Origin: Bailinhaonella thermotolerans
GTDB taxonomy: Bacteria > Actinomycetota > Actinomycetes > Streptosporangiales > Streptosporangiaceae
Length of the DNA stretch: 64,000 nucleotides
Reading direction: 5' to 3'
NCBI RefSeq assembly: GCF_003594875.1
Contig: NZ_QZEY01000026.1
Coordinates: 30,293 to 94,292 of the forward strand
Shown here: positions 1-8,181 of the stretch, piece after piece
How positions within the stretch are numbered: the first letter of the stretch is position 1
Layout of the letters: each line of letters opens with the position of its first letter
Notes under the pieces: generated by a model
The model's input: only the letters and a program-made list of their open reading frames with translations
Databases searched by the model: none
What the model was told of the DNA's origin: nothing
Program-made: the position numbers and the translations under genes

Positions 1-5
1 ACGCC

Positions 6-659
6 TCAGGCCGGCTCCGGTGATCTCCCAGCCGCGAAGCGCTGGAAAGCGACCTGAACGGCTTGGCCGTCGTTGAGGTGAGGGAACGGTTCAGCGGGCA
101 CGGGCAGGCCGAGGAAGTCGCACAACGGCTTCCAGCCTTGACTGACGTCGAAGACGAGCAGGCGTTCGGCGGGCACGCTCTGGCGGACCTTCTCCACGTG
201 GCGTTCGAAGGCCGCCACCGCCTGGGCCTCTTCCAGCGCGCCTTCCGCGAGGGGACCGAAGGTCCGCCGGTAGATGAGCGAGAACAGCGGGTGCAGTCGC
301 TCGCCCAGCCCGCCCTGGAACGCGGCGGCATGGGCGTCGCTGCTCAGCATCGCGATGTAGCTGGCGTACCAGCGCCGCGGGTCACGAACGGTCAGGATCA
401 CTTTGGCGTCCGGAAACGCCTCCGCCTGCTCCTGCCAGAAGCAACTGGCCGGCCAGTCCAGCGTGGACCGATACCCTTCGAACACCTGCTCCCAGGACAC
501 CGGATCCCCCGAAACGAGGGGGGACCAACGCTCCAGCAGCGCCGGGTCCCGGAGGATCTCGAACATGTGAAAGCAAGGCCCGAGACCGAACCGTTCCAGT
601 GCCGCCTTCAGCGACAGGGTGCCGGTCCTCGGCAGGCCGGCTCCGATGACGTTGAGCAT
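6..659 (-). CDS. Sulfotransferase family protein (P-loop, Sulfotransfer_4 type)
   Basis: Encodes about 217 residues. The N-terminus VIGAGLPRTGTLSLKAAL is the 5'-phosphosulfate-binding loop (PRTGT) of PAPS-dependent sulfotransferases of the small actinobacterial type. A later stretch, KVILTVRDPRRWYASY, matches the 3'-phosphate-binding RDP...S motif. The ATG at 659 is chosen because the P-loop begins right after it; an upstream GAAAG is only a weak ribosome site, and the longer frame adds low-complexity residues. It is probably a tailoring enzyme moving sulfate to a hydroxyl of the pathway product. It lies 415 bp beyond the racemase gene, so membership in that operon is inferred. Family assignment is firm; the substrate is unknown. 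Confidence 0.8.
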   Translation of the reverse strand: MLNVIGAGLPRTGTLSLKAALERFGLGPCFHMFEILRDPALLERWSPLVSGDPVSWEQVFEGYRSTLDWPASCFWQEQAEAFPDAKVILTVRDPRRWYASYIAMLSSDAHAAAFQGGLGERLHPLFSLIYRRTFGPLAEGALEEAQAVAAFERHVEKVRQSVPAERLLVFDVSQGWKPLCDFLGLPVPAEPFPHLNDGQAVQVAFQRFAAGRSPEPA

Positions 660-1074
660 GGGTTGCTTCTTTCGGGTGTCGAACGCATGTGACGCCGGAT
701 CAAGCAGCGGAACACGCGCAGCCGCTCCTTGAACCGGCCGCCCGCTCGCTGGCACGGCAGCAGCGGCGCCAGCCGCGGCGGTGCCGGCCCACTCAGCGCT
801 CTCCTCCGCGTCGAGGTGAGGCCGTCACGGAAGGTGTCTCCAGGTCACGCACCGCCAGGACTCGCTGGTCGGCATACCCAGCGCCGGTGAGGGCCACACC
901 GCCCGGCGCTCGTCCCAGAACTTTTTCGGGGCCCCATGGCATCGGTTGCCGATCGGCACAGCCGCTGACACCAAGAATGATCATGGCCTGAGCGGCGCGA
1001 GCGCGATGCGCCGTTCCCCGGCCGCCGCCTTCGCGTGCCGACGTTCAGGCCTGGTGACGTGGCCGCCCCAGGCG
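660..1074. other. Intergenic, no convincing gene
   Basis: This 415 bp lies between the sulfotransferase and racemase genes, both on the minus strand. Short open frames exist on both strands but have neither ribosome sites nor recognisable sequence. I see no strong hairpin. It may hold the sulfotransferase promoter. Confidence 0.4.
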
Positions 1075-1773
1075 TCAGTCAGGAGACCCGGGGGCGATGC
1101 TCGGGGACCGGCTCAGCCGTACCAGGCCCTGCAAGGCGGCCAGGGCCGCGCCCGTGAGGTCGACGATCGGCGCGGCGATCTCGTGCCCGGCCAGGTAGGC
1201 CCCTAGCGCACGGCGCTGCTCGAACAAGATCGTGCAGGTCAGGACCAGGGCCTCGGCCTCGCCGCGCTCCACCGCCGTCCGGGCCGCCTCGCACAACGCG
1301 TCCACCTCCGCCGCGCCACCATCAAGAGAAACCGGAAGGGCGCGAACCCGGTCGGTCAATCCCGCGCGCGCGATCAAGGCTTCGAACACAGCGATCAGGT
1401 CCGGCGGGCACAGGACCCCGACCCGGCGACCGAGGAGCAACCCCATATGCAGCGCGGGGAACAGCCCGCCGACGACCGGAACGGCAACCTTCTCCCGCGC
1501 CGCCTCCACACCGATCTCCGCCGCACAGCAGACATAGATGCCGTCACTCCCACCCGCCGCCGCCTGAACGGCCGCCTCCACCACAGCCGATGCGGGCTCA
1601 CGCATGAAAGCGGAGTCCAGCAGGGAGGAATCACAACGACCGGGCGGCGGCATGGCCGACACCGAGGTCGCCACGAGGTCGATCCGGACATCCGGCCCCA
1701 CCCAGCCCAGACAGTCCCGGCGCACCTCCGCCATCAGATCGGCATCGCCCGGGAGGATCACCGTCAGTCGCAC
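1075..1773 (-). CDS. Asp/Glu/hydantoin racemase family protein
   Basis: Encodes about 232 residues, the normal length for this family. The two catalytic cysteines sit in IYVCCAAEIG in the N-terminal half and in LVLTCTILF in the C-terminal half, each followed by the expected glycine- and hydrophobic-rich strands. The start is the GTG at 1773, preceded by GGAGG with a 5-nt gap; upstream in-frame residues are low complexity. Members racemise or isomerise aspartate, glutamate, hydantoins or maleate by two-base Cys chemistry. It follows the P450 gene by about 105 bp on the same strand. Possible roles are epimerising an amino acid or the diketopiperazine, or supplying D-aspartate; the sequence cannot decide among these. 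Confidence 0.78.
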   Translation of the reverse strand: MRLTVILPGDADLMAEVRRDCLGWVGPDVRIDLVATSVSAMPPPGRCDSSLLDSAFMREPASAVVEAAVQAAAGGSDGIYVCCAAEIGVEAAREKVAVPVVGGLFPALHMGLLLGRRVGVLCPPDLIAVFEALIARAGLTDRVRALPVSLDGGAAEVDALCEAARTAVERGEAEALVLTCTILFEQRRALGAYLAGHEIAAPIVDLTGAALAALQGLVRLSRSPSIAPGSPD

Positions 1774-1877
1774 ATCCGCCTCCACAACATCCGGACTCCC
1801 ACCCCGCTCCGGCCAGATCACCCCGTGCCCCCGCCCAGGGGCCGGCGTGGGGGCGGCGTGATCGGCTTGGGGGTGCC

Positions 1878-3065
1878 TCACCAGCGGACGGGAATCTCCA
1901 CGGGTCTGACCTCGATGAGATCGTCGCGCCATGTGACGCGGTCGGGCGGAACGGCGAGGCGCATGGCGGGGAAGCGGCGCACCAGTTCCTCGATCGCGAC
2001 CTTCATGGTCATCCTGGCGAGGGCGCTGCCGGGGCAGAACGCGGGGCCGAGGCCGAACGCGAGGTGCCCCTTGGTCTCCCGGCCCGGGTCGAACCGGCCG
2101 GGGTCGGGATAGGCGGCTGGGTCGCGGTTGGCGACATCAGCGGCGATCAGCACCAGCTCGCCCGCGGAGATCGTGACGCCGCCCAGGTCCAGATCCTCTC
2201 GCGCGACCCGGGGCAGACCGGCTGGGAGGAACAGGCCGAACCGCAGGCATTCCTCGACGACGCCTTCCGTTCTGCTCGGGTCTCGCCGCAGCTCCTCCCA
2301 CACGTCACGGCGGTGTAGCAGGGTCACGAAAGACAGGCTGAGCATGCTGGCGGAGCCGAGGTGACTGGAGCCGAAGACCATGACGAGCTTGTCGGCGAGA
2401 CTCGCGGCGTCGAGCCGATCCTCGGCGGGCCGGGCGGCGTTCTCGTCACGGAAGCGTCGCGCCACCCCGTCAGGCAGGTCGGGGCGCTCCAGGAGGGCAA
2501 CGAAGTAGTCCCGGGTGCTCTCCCAGTTGCGCTGGTATTCGATGGGCCGGCGCGGCTCGAGGGACAGAGCCGTCTCAGTGGCCTCGGCCAGAGGCTGGAG
2601 CTCCTCGAGCGGCATGCCGAGGAGATGGCCGCTGAGCGCCAGTGGGAACGCCTGCGCGTAATGGCCGTACAGATCCAGCGGCTGGGGCGAGCCCGCCATC
2701 CGGTCGAGCAGGGACCGTGCGATGTCCCTCGCCCTGGGCTCGGCCCGAGCGACGTGCGCAGGGGTGAGCAGGCTCGTGAAGGCCTTGCGCAGACCGGCCC
2801 TCCCGAGCGCGTCCATCGAGGCCAGCGCCTCGATCGGTATTCCCGGCGCTGGGAGCTTCGGCGTTTCCGGACGCGACACCAGGGACAGGGACAGGCGGTC
2901 GTCGGTCAGAGCCTGCTTCGCCAGCGAGTAACCGGTGATCAACCAGGCCTCGAGGGTGTCCATGCGAACACGCGCGATCGGCTGAGTCTCCTGCAACCTC
3001 TGGCATTCCGGCGCAAGCGAGTCGTTCCGGTGCTGAAACGGGAAGTAGGGCAAGTCCGTATTCAT
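1878..3065 (-). CDS. Cytochrome P450
   Basis: Encodes 395 residues, a typical bacterial class I P450. The heme loop is FGLGPAFCPG (Cys at about residue 344), the ExxR motif is in EECLR (about 272-275), and PDPGRFDP forms the meander. The I-helix reads VFGSSHLGSAS instead of the usual A-G-x-D/E-T-T, so both the acidic residue and the conserved threonine seem absent. The start is the ATG at 3065 with GGAGA about 5 nt upstream. Ferredoxin and reductase partners are not in the window. Beside a cyclodipeptide synthase, the precedent is oxidation, dimerisation or nucleobase coupling of diketopiperazines, so a coupling role is plausible. It is divergent from the methyltransferase operon. Confidence 0.93.
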   Translation of the reverse strand: MNTDLPYFPFQHRNDSLAPECQRLQETQPIARVRMDTLEAWLITGYSLAKQALTDDRLSLSLVSRPETPKLPAPGIPIEALASMDALGRAGLRKAFTSLLTPAHVARAEPRARDIARSLLDRMAGSPQPLDLYGHYAQAFPLALSGHLLGMPLEELQPLAEATETALSLEPRRPIEYQRNWESTRDYFVALLERPDLPDGVARRFRDENAARPAEDRLDAASLADKLVMVFGSSHLGSASMLSLSFVTLLHRRDVWEELRRDPSRTEGVVEECLRFGLFLPAGLPRVAREDLDLGGVTISAGELVLIAADVANRDPAAYPDPGRFDPGRETKGHLAFGLGPAFCPGSALARMTMKVAIEELVRRFPAMRLAVPPDRVTWRDDLIEVRPVEIPVRW

Positions 3066-3315
3066 CGATCTCTCCATAAGGGCGCCCATCGCGCTCCAGC
3101 CCGCCAAGAACATGCAATAGATACCTGGCATCAGACCGGCACGAAACTAGGCGGCCGGTAAAACCTGAGGCCCGGAACGAGTCGCGACCGAATCTGCATA
3201 CCCCGCCTTATCGGGAAAATCGGAAATACTGGCCACCCGTTTCCCGGCCTGAACTCAGGGGTAACCTGTCAACAATTTCCCGCCGCGATTGGAGGCGATC
3301 ACGATTCACGAGGAT
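3066..3315. promoter_or_regulatory. Divergent promoter region, P450 / methyltransferase operon
   Basis: About 250 bp separates the start of the leftward P450 gene from the rightward methyltransferase gene. It is locally less GC-rich than its surroundings (for example CGGGAAAATCGGAAATACTG near 3210) and must hold both promoters. No confident -35/-10 pair was found. Confidence 0.45.
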
Positions 3316-3966
3316 ATGCCGACGGGCGTGTCCCTGTCGCAGGAGGCGGCGCGGGCGTTCGACTCCCTAGGCATCAGATACGAACAGGCCTATGGCGACC
3401 TCCCCCAGCGGCGGGAGATGGTCGAGCGCCTGATCGGCCTGCTGCCCCCCTCCGGCCGCGTTCTCGATCTCGGCTGCGGCACAGGGCGGCCGGCCGCGGA
3501 GATGCTGGCGGCGGCGGGCATGCGAGTGACCGGGATCGATGTGTCCGGCACCATGATCGAACTCGCCAGAGCCCAGGTCCCCAAGGCCGAGTTCGTCCAG
3601 GCCGATGTGCTCACCTATGTGACCGACGACGCGAGCTGGGACGGAATCTGCGCGTTCTTCTCGCTTCTGAACATGACGCGAGCCGAGTTGAACGCCACCT
3701 TCGCCGCACTCGCGCGATGGCTCCGCCCCGGCGGGCATCTCGCGATCTCCACGGTCCCCCTCGACGCCGAAGGCGTGGTGGTGGATCTGCTGGGCGAGCG
3801 CTTCCGCGTCACAAGCTACTCGGCCGGCGAGTTCATCCAGCAGCTGACCAGCGCGGGCCTGCACGTGCTGACATCCGAGACGACACAGTACGTGCCGGAC
3901 AGCGATTCGAAGGGCCGCAGCGAGGAGCACCTGTACTGCCTGGCCCGACGGCCGGCCGAGACCTGA
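3316..3966 (+). CDS. Class I SAM-dependent methyltransferase
   Basis: Encodes about 216 residues of a Methyltransf_25/11 fold. Motif I is VLDLGCGTGRPAAEM, followed by TGIDVSGTMIELA (acidic end of beta-2) and PKAEFVQADV. The start is uncertain. A GGAGG at 3291-3295 is well placed only for an unusual ACG or ATT codon at 3301/3304; the nearest ordinary starts are TTG 3289, ATG 3316 and GTG 3328. I use ATG 3316. It is first in a rightward set with the second methyltransferase, the cyclodipeptide synthase and the PurA-LOG fusion. It is likely an O- or N-methylating tailoring enzyme; the acceptor is not visible from sequence. Confidence 0.85.
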   Translation: MPTGVSLSQEAARAFDSLGIRYEQAYGDLPQRREMVERLIGLLPPSGRVLDLGCGTGRPAAEMLAAAGMRVTGIDVSGTMIELARAQVPKAEFVQADVLTYVTDDASWDGICAFFSLLNMTRAELNATFAALARWLRPGGHLAISTVPLDAEGVVVDLLGERFRVTSYSAGEFIQQLTSAGLHVLTSETTQYVPDSDSKGRSEEHLYCLARRPAET

Positions 3967-4011
3967 CTCACCTGCCGCGCGGCAGGGCGGCACCCCGAGG
4001 AGGAGACGACA

Positions 4012-4722
4012 ATGACGCGCGACAACCGCCCCGTGGCGGATGGAGTGGTGGAGTCCGAATCCCTTATCGCGCGCATGCAGGCCGCGGGAGCGAGCACCTT
4101 TCGCCTCCTTGGCCGGGAGTGGGAGCTGGACGCAGGGGTGTTCTCACCCGCGTACACCTATGCCACCGCCTTCTACAGCCGCTCCATTCGTTATCCCATC
4201 GGCGGACGGTTCCTGGAGATCGGATGCGGTGCCGGAGTGACCGCGGTGGAGGCCGCCCTGGCGGGCTGCCGCGCCGTTCACGCCGTCGACATCTGCCCGC
4301 GCGCCGTCGCCAACACACTGCGGAATGCCGCCCGGCATGACGCCCAAGGGGTGACCGCGGCTGTCAGTGACGTGTTCGGCGCCATCGACGACGACGCCCG
4401 CTATGACGCCATCTTCTGGAACATCCCCTACGTCGCCGTGCCGTCCAGCCACAGCCTCGCGAGCGCACTCAGCCGGAGCGTCTTCGACGTTGAGCATCGC
4501 TCCTGCCACGCCTACCTCTCCGGTTTGCGCGATCACCTGGCTCCGGGTGGCACCGCCTACCTCGGCTTCGGTGACATCGGCGACCTGGGAGCGCTGGAGT
4601 CCATCGCCGCGGAGCACGGGTGGGAGGTTCATCTGATAGCGGCGGGCGCGGGCGAGCCGGACCCGCAGGTTGAGCATCGCCTGTACGAATTGCTCGACTC
4701 CGGGCGGAAGCGTGCTCGCTGA
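4012..4722 (+). CDS. SAM-dependent methyltransferase with NIPY motif (N-methyltransferase-like)
   Basis: Encodes 236 residues of an MTS/PrmC-like class I fold. Motif I is FLEIGCGAGVTAVEAAL, followed by AVDICPRAVANTLRNA. Motif IV is FWNIPYV, a variant of the N-P-P-Y signature typical of enzymes that methylate planar nitrogens (nucleobase amines or glutamine amides). The start ATG has a GGAGGAG-type ribosome site a few bases upstream. It begins 45 bp after the first methyltransferase, so the two are probably co-transcribed. The NIPY motif makes a purine or amide nitrogen a reasonable acceptor in this pathway, but that is inference. Confidence 0.85.
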   Translation: MTRDNRPVADGVVESESLIARMQAAGASTFRLLGREWELDAGVFSPAYTYATAFYSRSIRYPIGGRFLEIGCGAGVTAVEAALAGCRAVHAVDICPRAVANTLRNAARHDAQGVTAAVSDVFGAIDDDARYDAIFWNIPYVAVPSSHSLASALSRSVFDVEHRSCHAYLSGLRDHLAPGGTAYLGFGDIGDLGALESIAAEHGWEVHLIAAGAGEPDPQVEHRLYELLDSGRKRAR

Positions 4723-4983
4723 GGCGTTTCCCGTCTTCTGCAGGATCCCCCGGGTCTCACTTCTTCCGCGATCTTGAGCGGCCTTCGCATCGAGAACCTG
4801 GCCAATGCCGGGCAGCGAGGCATCCGCCAGCTTCATCTCGGCTCGGTGGAATTTGGTGCCACAAGAGACGGGCGCACATATTCAACACGCACTTCTTTAC
4901 TCCCTGACACGTTTTGACGACACCCCGGTCGCGGTATCTAGTGAGCGGCGTTAATTCGCCACGCCGAGACAAGGGGGGAGAGG

Positions 4984-5688
4984 TTGGGCACGACGCAGTA
5001 CGACTGGGCCGGCTCCTATGACGTCATCCCGGAGACCGAGAACTGTCGCGAAATATTGAACAAGGGGAAGCACGCTCTCCTAGGCGTCAGCAATGGGAAC
5101 AGCTATTTCAGTCGCTCACGCATGTCGAGCCTGTTTTCATGGGCCGCGAGCACTTTCGAAGCGGTCGATGTGATTGTCGCGGACAAGCACATCGACGATG
5201 TGCTGCGCGCCCAGGGGTATGACGAGAGACGTGCGCGGAAGAAGGCTCACCGCGAGACACAGGCGACTTTCAACCGGGTCGTGGAAGCCGCAGCGGAGAG
5301 TACGTCCCACAGAGAGAGGATCACGGTACGCCGGCTGTCGGACTTCAGTGACGACCCCGCCTACCTGGCGGTGTTCGCCGACTCCACGGCGCGGTTGCGG
5401 GAGAACGCGCCCGCGTACTCGGTGGTCCGCTCCATGACCCGCGCCTTTCTCTGTTCGCGGACCCAGGACAGCGTACGCGAGGACCAGGTCGACATGGCCT
5501 TCTGCTATCTGGAGGCGGAGCTGCCCTTCTTCCTGGACACTCCGCGGATCCTCGGAGTGGAGTCCTCGGTGTCGTGCTATCACATGCGCCTTCCCCTGAT
5601 GGACGTGCTCTGCGGCCCCGCTGCCGCGATGCGACCGGCGCCCACCCAGGCGTTCGCCGTCGTTCGCCCGACTGACGAGGGCCGATGA
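4984..5688 (+). CDS. Cyclodipeptide synthase (tRNA-dependent, NYH subfamily)
   Basis: Encodes 234 residues, the usual size. Family enzymes take two aminoacyl-tRNAs and make a cyclic dipeptide by a ping-pong route through an aminoacyl-enzyme. The catalytic serine is Ser36 in LLGVSNGNSYF. Asn39 and the pair Tyr199-His200 (SCYHM) place it in the NYH rather than XYP subfamily. Tyr175 and Glu179 in CYLEAELPFF correspond to AlbC Tyr178 and Glu182. The start is TTG 4984, directly behind a strong AGGGGGGAGAGG ribosome site. It is the core enzyme of the 1-9 kb locus, with P450, methyltransferases and an oxidase pair nearby. The two amino acids incorporated cannot be read by eye. Confidence 0.95.
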   Translation: MGTTQYDWAGSYDVIPETENCREILNKGKHALLGVSNGNSYFSRSRMSSLFSWAASTFEAVDVIVADKHIDDVLRAQGYDERRARKKAHRETQATFNRVVEAAAESTSHRERITVRRLSDFSDDPAYLAVFADSTARLRENAPAYSVVRSMTRAFLCSRTQDSVREDQVDMAFCYLEAELPFFLDTPRILGVESSVSCYHMRLPLMDVLCGPAAAMRPAPTQAFAVVRPTDEGR

Positions 5689-5768
5689 CCGTAGCCGCCT
5701 CTGCCTGAGGCTCCCCGCACGTCCGCACGTACCCGGGCTCCTGCCCTGACGAGATCCCAGGAAGTTCT

Positions 5769-7964
5769 ATGAAAGCCCATGCCAGTGACTTTGACGGTGC
5801 CGCGGAGAACGCCCGGCGGCTGCTCGATCTCGCACGCGCCAGCCGGGAGCGGCAGAGGGAGAAGGCCCTCACGCCCCTCCCGCCCCCGAAGGCGGGCCTC
5901 TCAGGGCCGGGCCCGATCACCTGGATCGGTGACCTGCAGCAGGGCGACGGCGGCAAGGGGGCGATGGTCGATCGCCTCGCGCCACACCACGACCTGGTGG
6001 TCCGAGTCCAGGGCGGCGACAACGCCGGGCACACCGTGGTCTTCCGCGACGCGTCGGGGCGGCGGACGGTCCTGAAGAATCACCTCATCCCCTCCGGCAT
6101 GCGGCACCGGGACGTGGTCGGGGTGATCGGCAACGGGGTGCTGGTCAACCCGGCGACGCTGGCCGGGGAACTGGAGGACTTCCGCGGACTGGGCGTCGAC
6201 CTCCACGGACGCCTGCTCCTGAGTGACCGCGCCCATCTCGTCATGCCCCTGCACCAGAAGGCGGACGCGCTACAGGAAGGGAGCCAGAGGGGGATCGGCG
6301 AGGCCATCGGCACGACGCGGCGAGGCATCGGCCCCGCGAACGTCAGCAAGCACAACCGCACCGGCATCCGGGTCCGTGACCTCACCGACATGGATCTGGT
6401 GCGACGGCGTCTCCGCCTCAACACCGACCTGTTCGGGCTCCCGGCCTCGTATGCCGAGGACGACTACCGATGGCTTCACACCCACCGTGACCTGCTGATG
6501 TCCCTGGCGACCGACACCGCGGCGCTCCTCACGGCGGCGGCCGACGCCGGGTACGGGCTGCTGTTCGAGGGAGCCCAGGGGCCGCTCATCGACATCGACC
6601 ACGGGATCTACCCCTACGTGACGACCTGCCCGACCGCGTTCCACGCGGTGCCCATGGGAACGGGCGTGGACGCCGGCCGGGTCCAGCACCGGATCGCGGT
6701 GCTCAAGGCGTACCAGACCATGGTCGGCAACGGCCCGTTCGTCACGGAGGACACCGGCCGGCTGGGCACGCATCTGCGCGAGCGCGGAGCCGAGACCGGA
6801 ACCACTACAGGGCGCCCGAGGCGCTGCGGCTGGCTCGACCTCGTCCACGCCCACTGGTCCGTCTCGGTCAACCGGCCCACAAGCATCGTCCTGACCAAGC
6901 TCGACGTCCTCGACGGTCTCGGCGAGATCGGCGTCTGCGTCGGCTATCAGCGCGGAATCGAGACCTCGGCGCCCTTCCGGCCCGAGGTCGACTATCTGCG
7001 GGGCTGCGCACCCGTCCTCGCCTTCCTCCCGGGATGGCCCGCGCCCGTCAGCCGCACGAAGGACTTCTCCGAACTGCCCGCCGAGCTCAAGGCGTTCGTG
7101 CGATTCATCGCGAACTACCTGGAGGTGCCCGTGAGCGGCGTCAGCGTGGGGCCGGACGCCGACGACCTCATCGCGGTCCCCGGCGAGGAGCTCGCCCAGA
7201 TCCAGGCCGCCTCGTCCGCCGGCTCCGCGGCCGCCCCCGCGGCGGTGGACGTCTCCCCCCGATCGCCGGGCTCCGCAGCGCCCACCGCGAGGCTCGCGAT
7301 CTTCTGTGGAGCCGGGGCGGGCACAGACCAGCACCAGCGCGAGCTGGCGACGCGAATCGGCGAAGCGTGCGCGCGCAGGGGCATCGGCATCGTCTACGGA
7401 GCGGGCGGCGTCGGGATGATGGGCGCCCTCTCCGACGCGGCGCTGTCCGCGGGCGGCTTCGTGACCGGTGTCATCCCGCGGGCGCTCATGGACCGCGAGT
7501 ATGGCCGCCTCGACCTGCCGGACCTGCGGGTCGTCGCGACGATGCACGAGCGCAAGCAGCTGATGTACCAGCTGGCGGACGGAATTCTGGTTCTGCCCGG
7601 CGGCTACGGCACCCTCGACGAGCTGTTCGAGGCGGTCACCTGGACGCAGCTCGGGTTGCATGACAAACCCATCGTGCTCCTCGGCGCGTCAGGGTACTTC
7701 GACTCTCTGGCCGGTCTCCTCGACCACATGCTCCGGGCCGGGTTCATCTCCGAGGCTGACCGCCGGCTCATCCGGCACGCCTCGACCGTGGAGGAGGCAC
7801 TCGCCCTGCTGCCGCCCGAAAACCCGCTCATCCTTCCTGGCCAAGGGGGGCCAGAGCGCGCCACCTCCGCTCCCGGGACGGCATCACCCCCGCCGACCAT
7901 CCCCAGCGCCCCGCAGGAGACCGGCGCCGCGCGTGCCCCCGCGCCCCAACCTGGCGCGTCCTGA
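5769..7964 (+). CDS. Bifunctional adenylosuccinate synthetase (PurA) - LOG phosphoribohydrolase fusion
   Basis: Encodes 731 residues. Residues about 47-472 are a full PurA domain: GDGGKG loop with catalytic Asp60, NAGHT with His88, IGTTRRGIGP, LLFEGAQGPLIDIDHG, GTTTGRPRRCGWLD (Asp/IMP loop), TKLDVLDG and VSVGPD (guanine site). After an Ala/Pro linker, residues about 506-683 are a LOG domain with YGAGGVGMMG, MHERK and PGGYGTLDE, the family's catalytic signature. PurA joins aspartate to IMP using GTP; LOG cuts a nucleoside 5'-monophosphate to free base and ribose 5-phosphate. The usual GDEGKGK loop is GDGGKGA here, losing a Glu and the last Lys. The ATG follows AGGA by 7 nt. Together the domains could make a free modified purine for the cyclodipeptide pathway. 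Confidence 0.93.
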   Translation: MKAHASDFDGAAENARRLLDLARASRERQREKALTPLPPPKAGLSGPGPITWIGDLQQGDGGKGAMVDRLAPHHDLVVRVQGGDNAGHTVVFRDASGRRTVLKNHLIPSGMRHRDVVGVIGNGVLVNPATLAGELEDFRGLGVDLHGRLLLSDRAHLVMPLHQKADALQEGSQRGIGEAIGTTRRGIGPANVSKHNRTGIRVRDLTDMDLVRRRLRLNTDLFGLPASYAEDDYRWLHTHRDLLMSLATDTAALLTAAADAGYGLLFEGAQGPLIDIDHGIYPYVTTCPTAFHAVPMGTGVDAGRVQHRIAVLKAYQTMVGNGPFVTEDTGRLGTHLRERGAETGTTTGRPRRCGWLDLVHAHWSVSVNRPTSIVLTKLDVLDGLGEIGVCVGYQRGIETSAPFRPEVDYLRGCAPVLAFLPGWPAPVSRTKDFSELPAELKAFVRFIANYLEVPVSGVSVGPDADDLIAVPGEELAQIQAASSAGSAAAPAAVDVSPRSPGSAAPTARLAIFCGAGAGTDQHQRELATRIGEACARRGIGIVYGAGGVGMMGALSDAALSAGGFVTGVIPRALMDREYGRLDLPDLRVVATMHERKQLMYQLADGILVLPGGYGTLDELFEAVTWTQLGLHDKPIVLLGASGYFDSLAGLLDHMLRAGFISEADRRLIRHASTVEEALALLPPENPLILPGQGGPERATSAPGTASPPPTIPSAPQETGAARAPAPQPGAS

Positions 7965-8028
7965 CCTTGTCCGCGCAGACCCTTGTCCGCGCAGACCCTT
8001 GTCCGCGCAGACCCTTGTCGGCACAGAA
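7965..8028. repeat. 16-bp tandem repeat, about 4 copies
   Basis: Starting directly at the stop codon of the PurA-LOG gene, a 16-bp unit (CCTTGTCCGCGCAGAC) repeats at 7965, 7981, 7997 and 8013. The first three copies are identical and the last is degenerate. It lies between convergent genes and does not form a strong hairpin by itself. Confidence 0.9.
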
Positions 8029-8181
8029 TCCGCTTCGCTGTACGGCGTGCGACGATCGGCCCATCGCGCTGCTCCGATGCCACCACTGTTCATGTAGCGG
8101 TCGCCGGCGTCGGAGCGGGGCGAATCCGCCGCTCCGCGGCCGCCCAGGCGATAGCTCCGCGACGCCTGCCAGGTTCGTCCG

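Noticed and set aside
793..984. Minus-strand 63-codon frame with a lipoprotein-like start (ILGVSGC)
   Set aside because: No ribosome site, no positive charge before the hydrophobic run and no family; too weak to call a gene.
7965..8028. 16-bp repeats considered as a CRISPR array
   Set aside because: There are no spacers; units abut directly.
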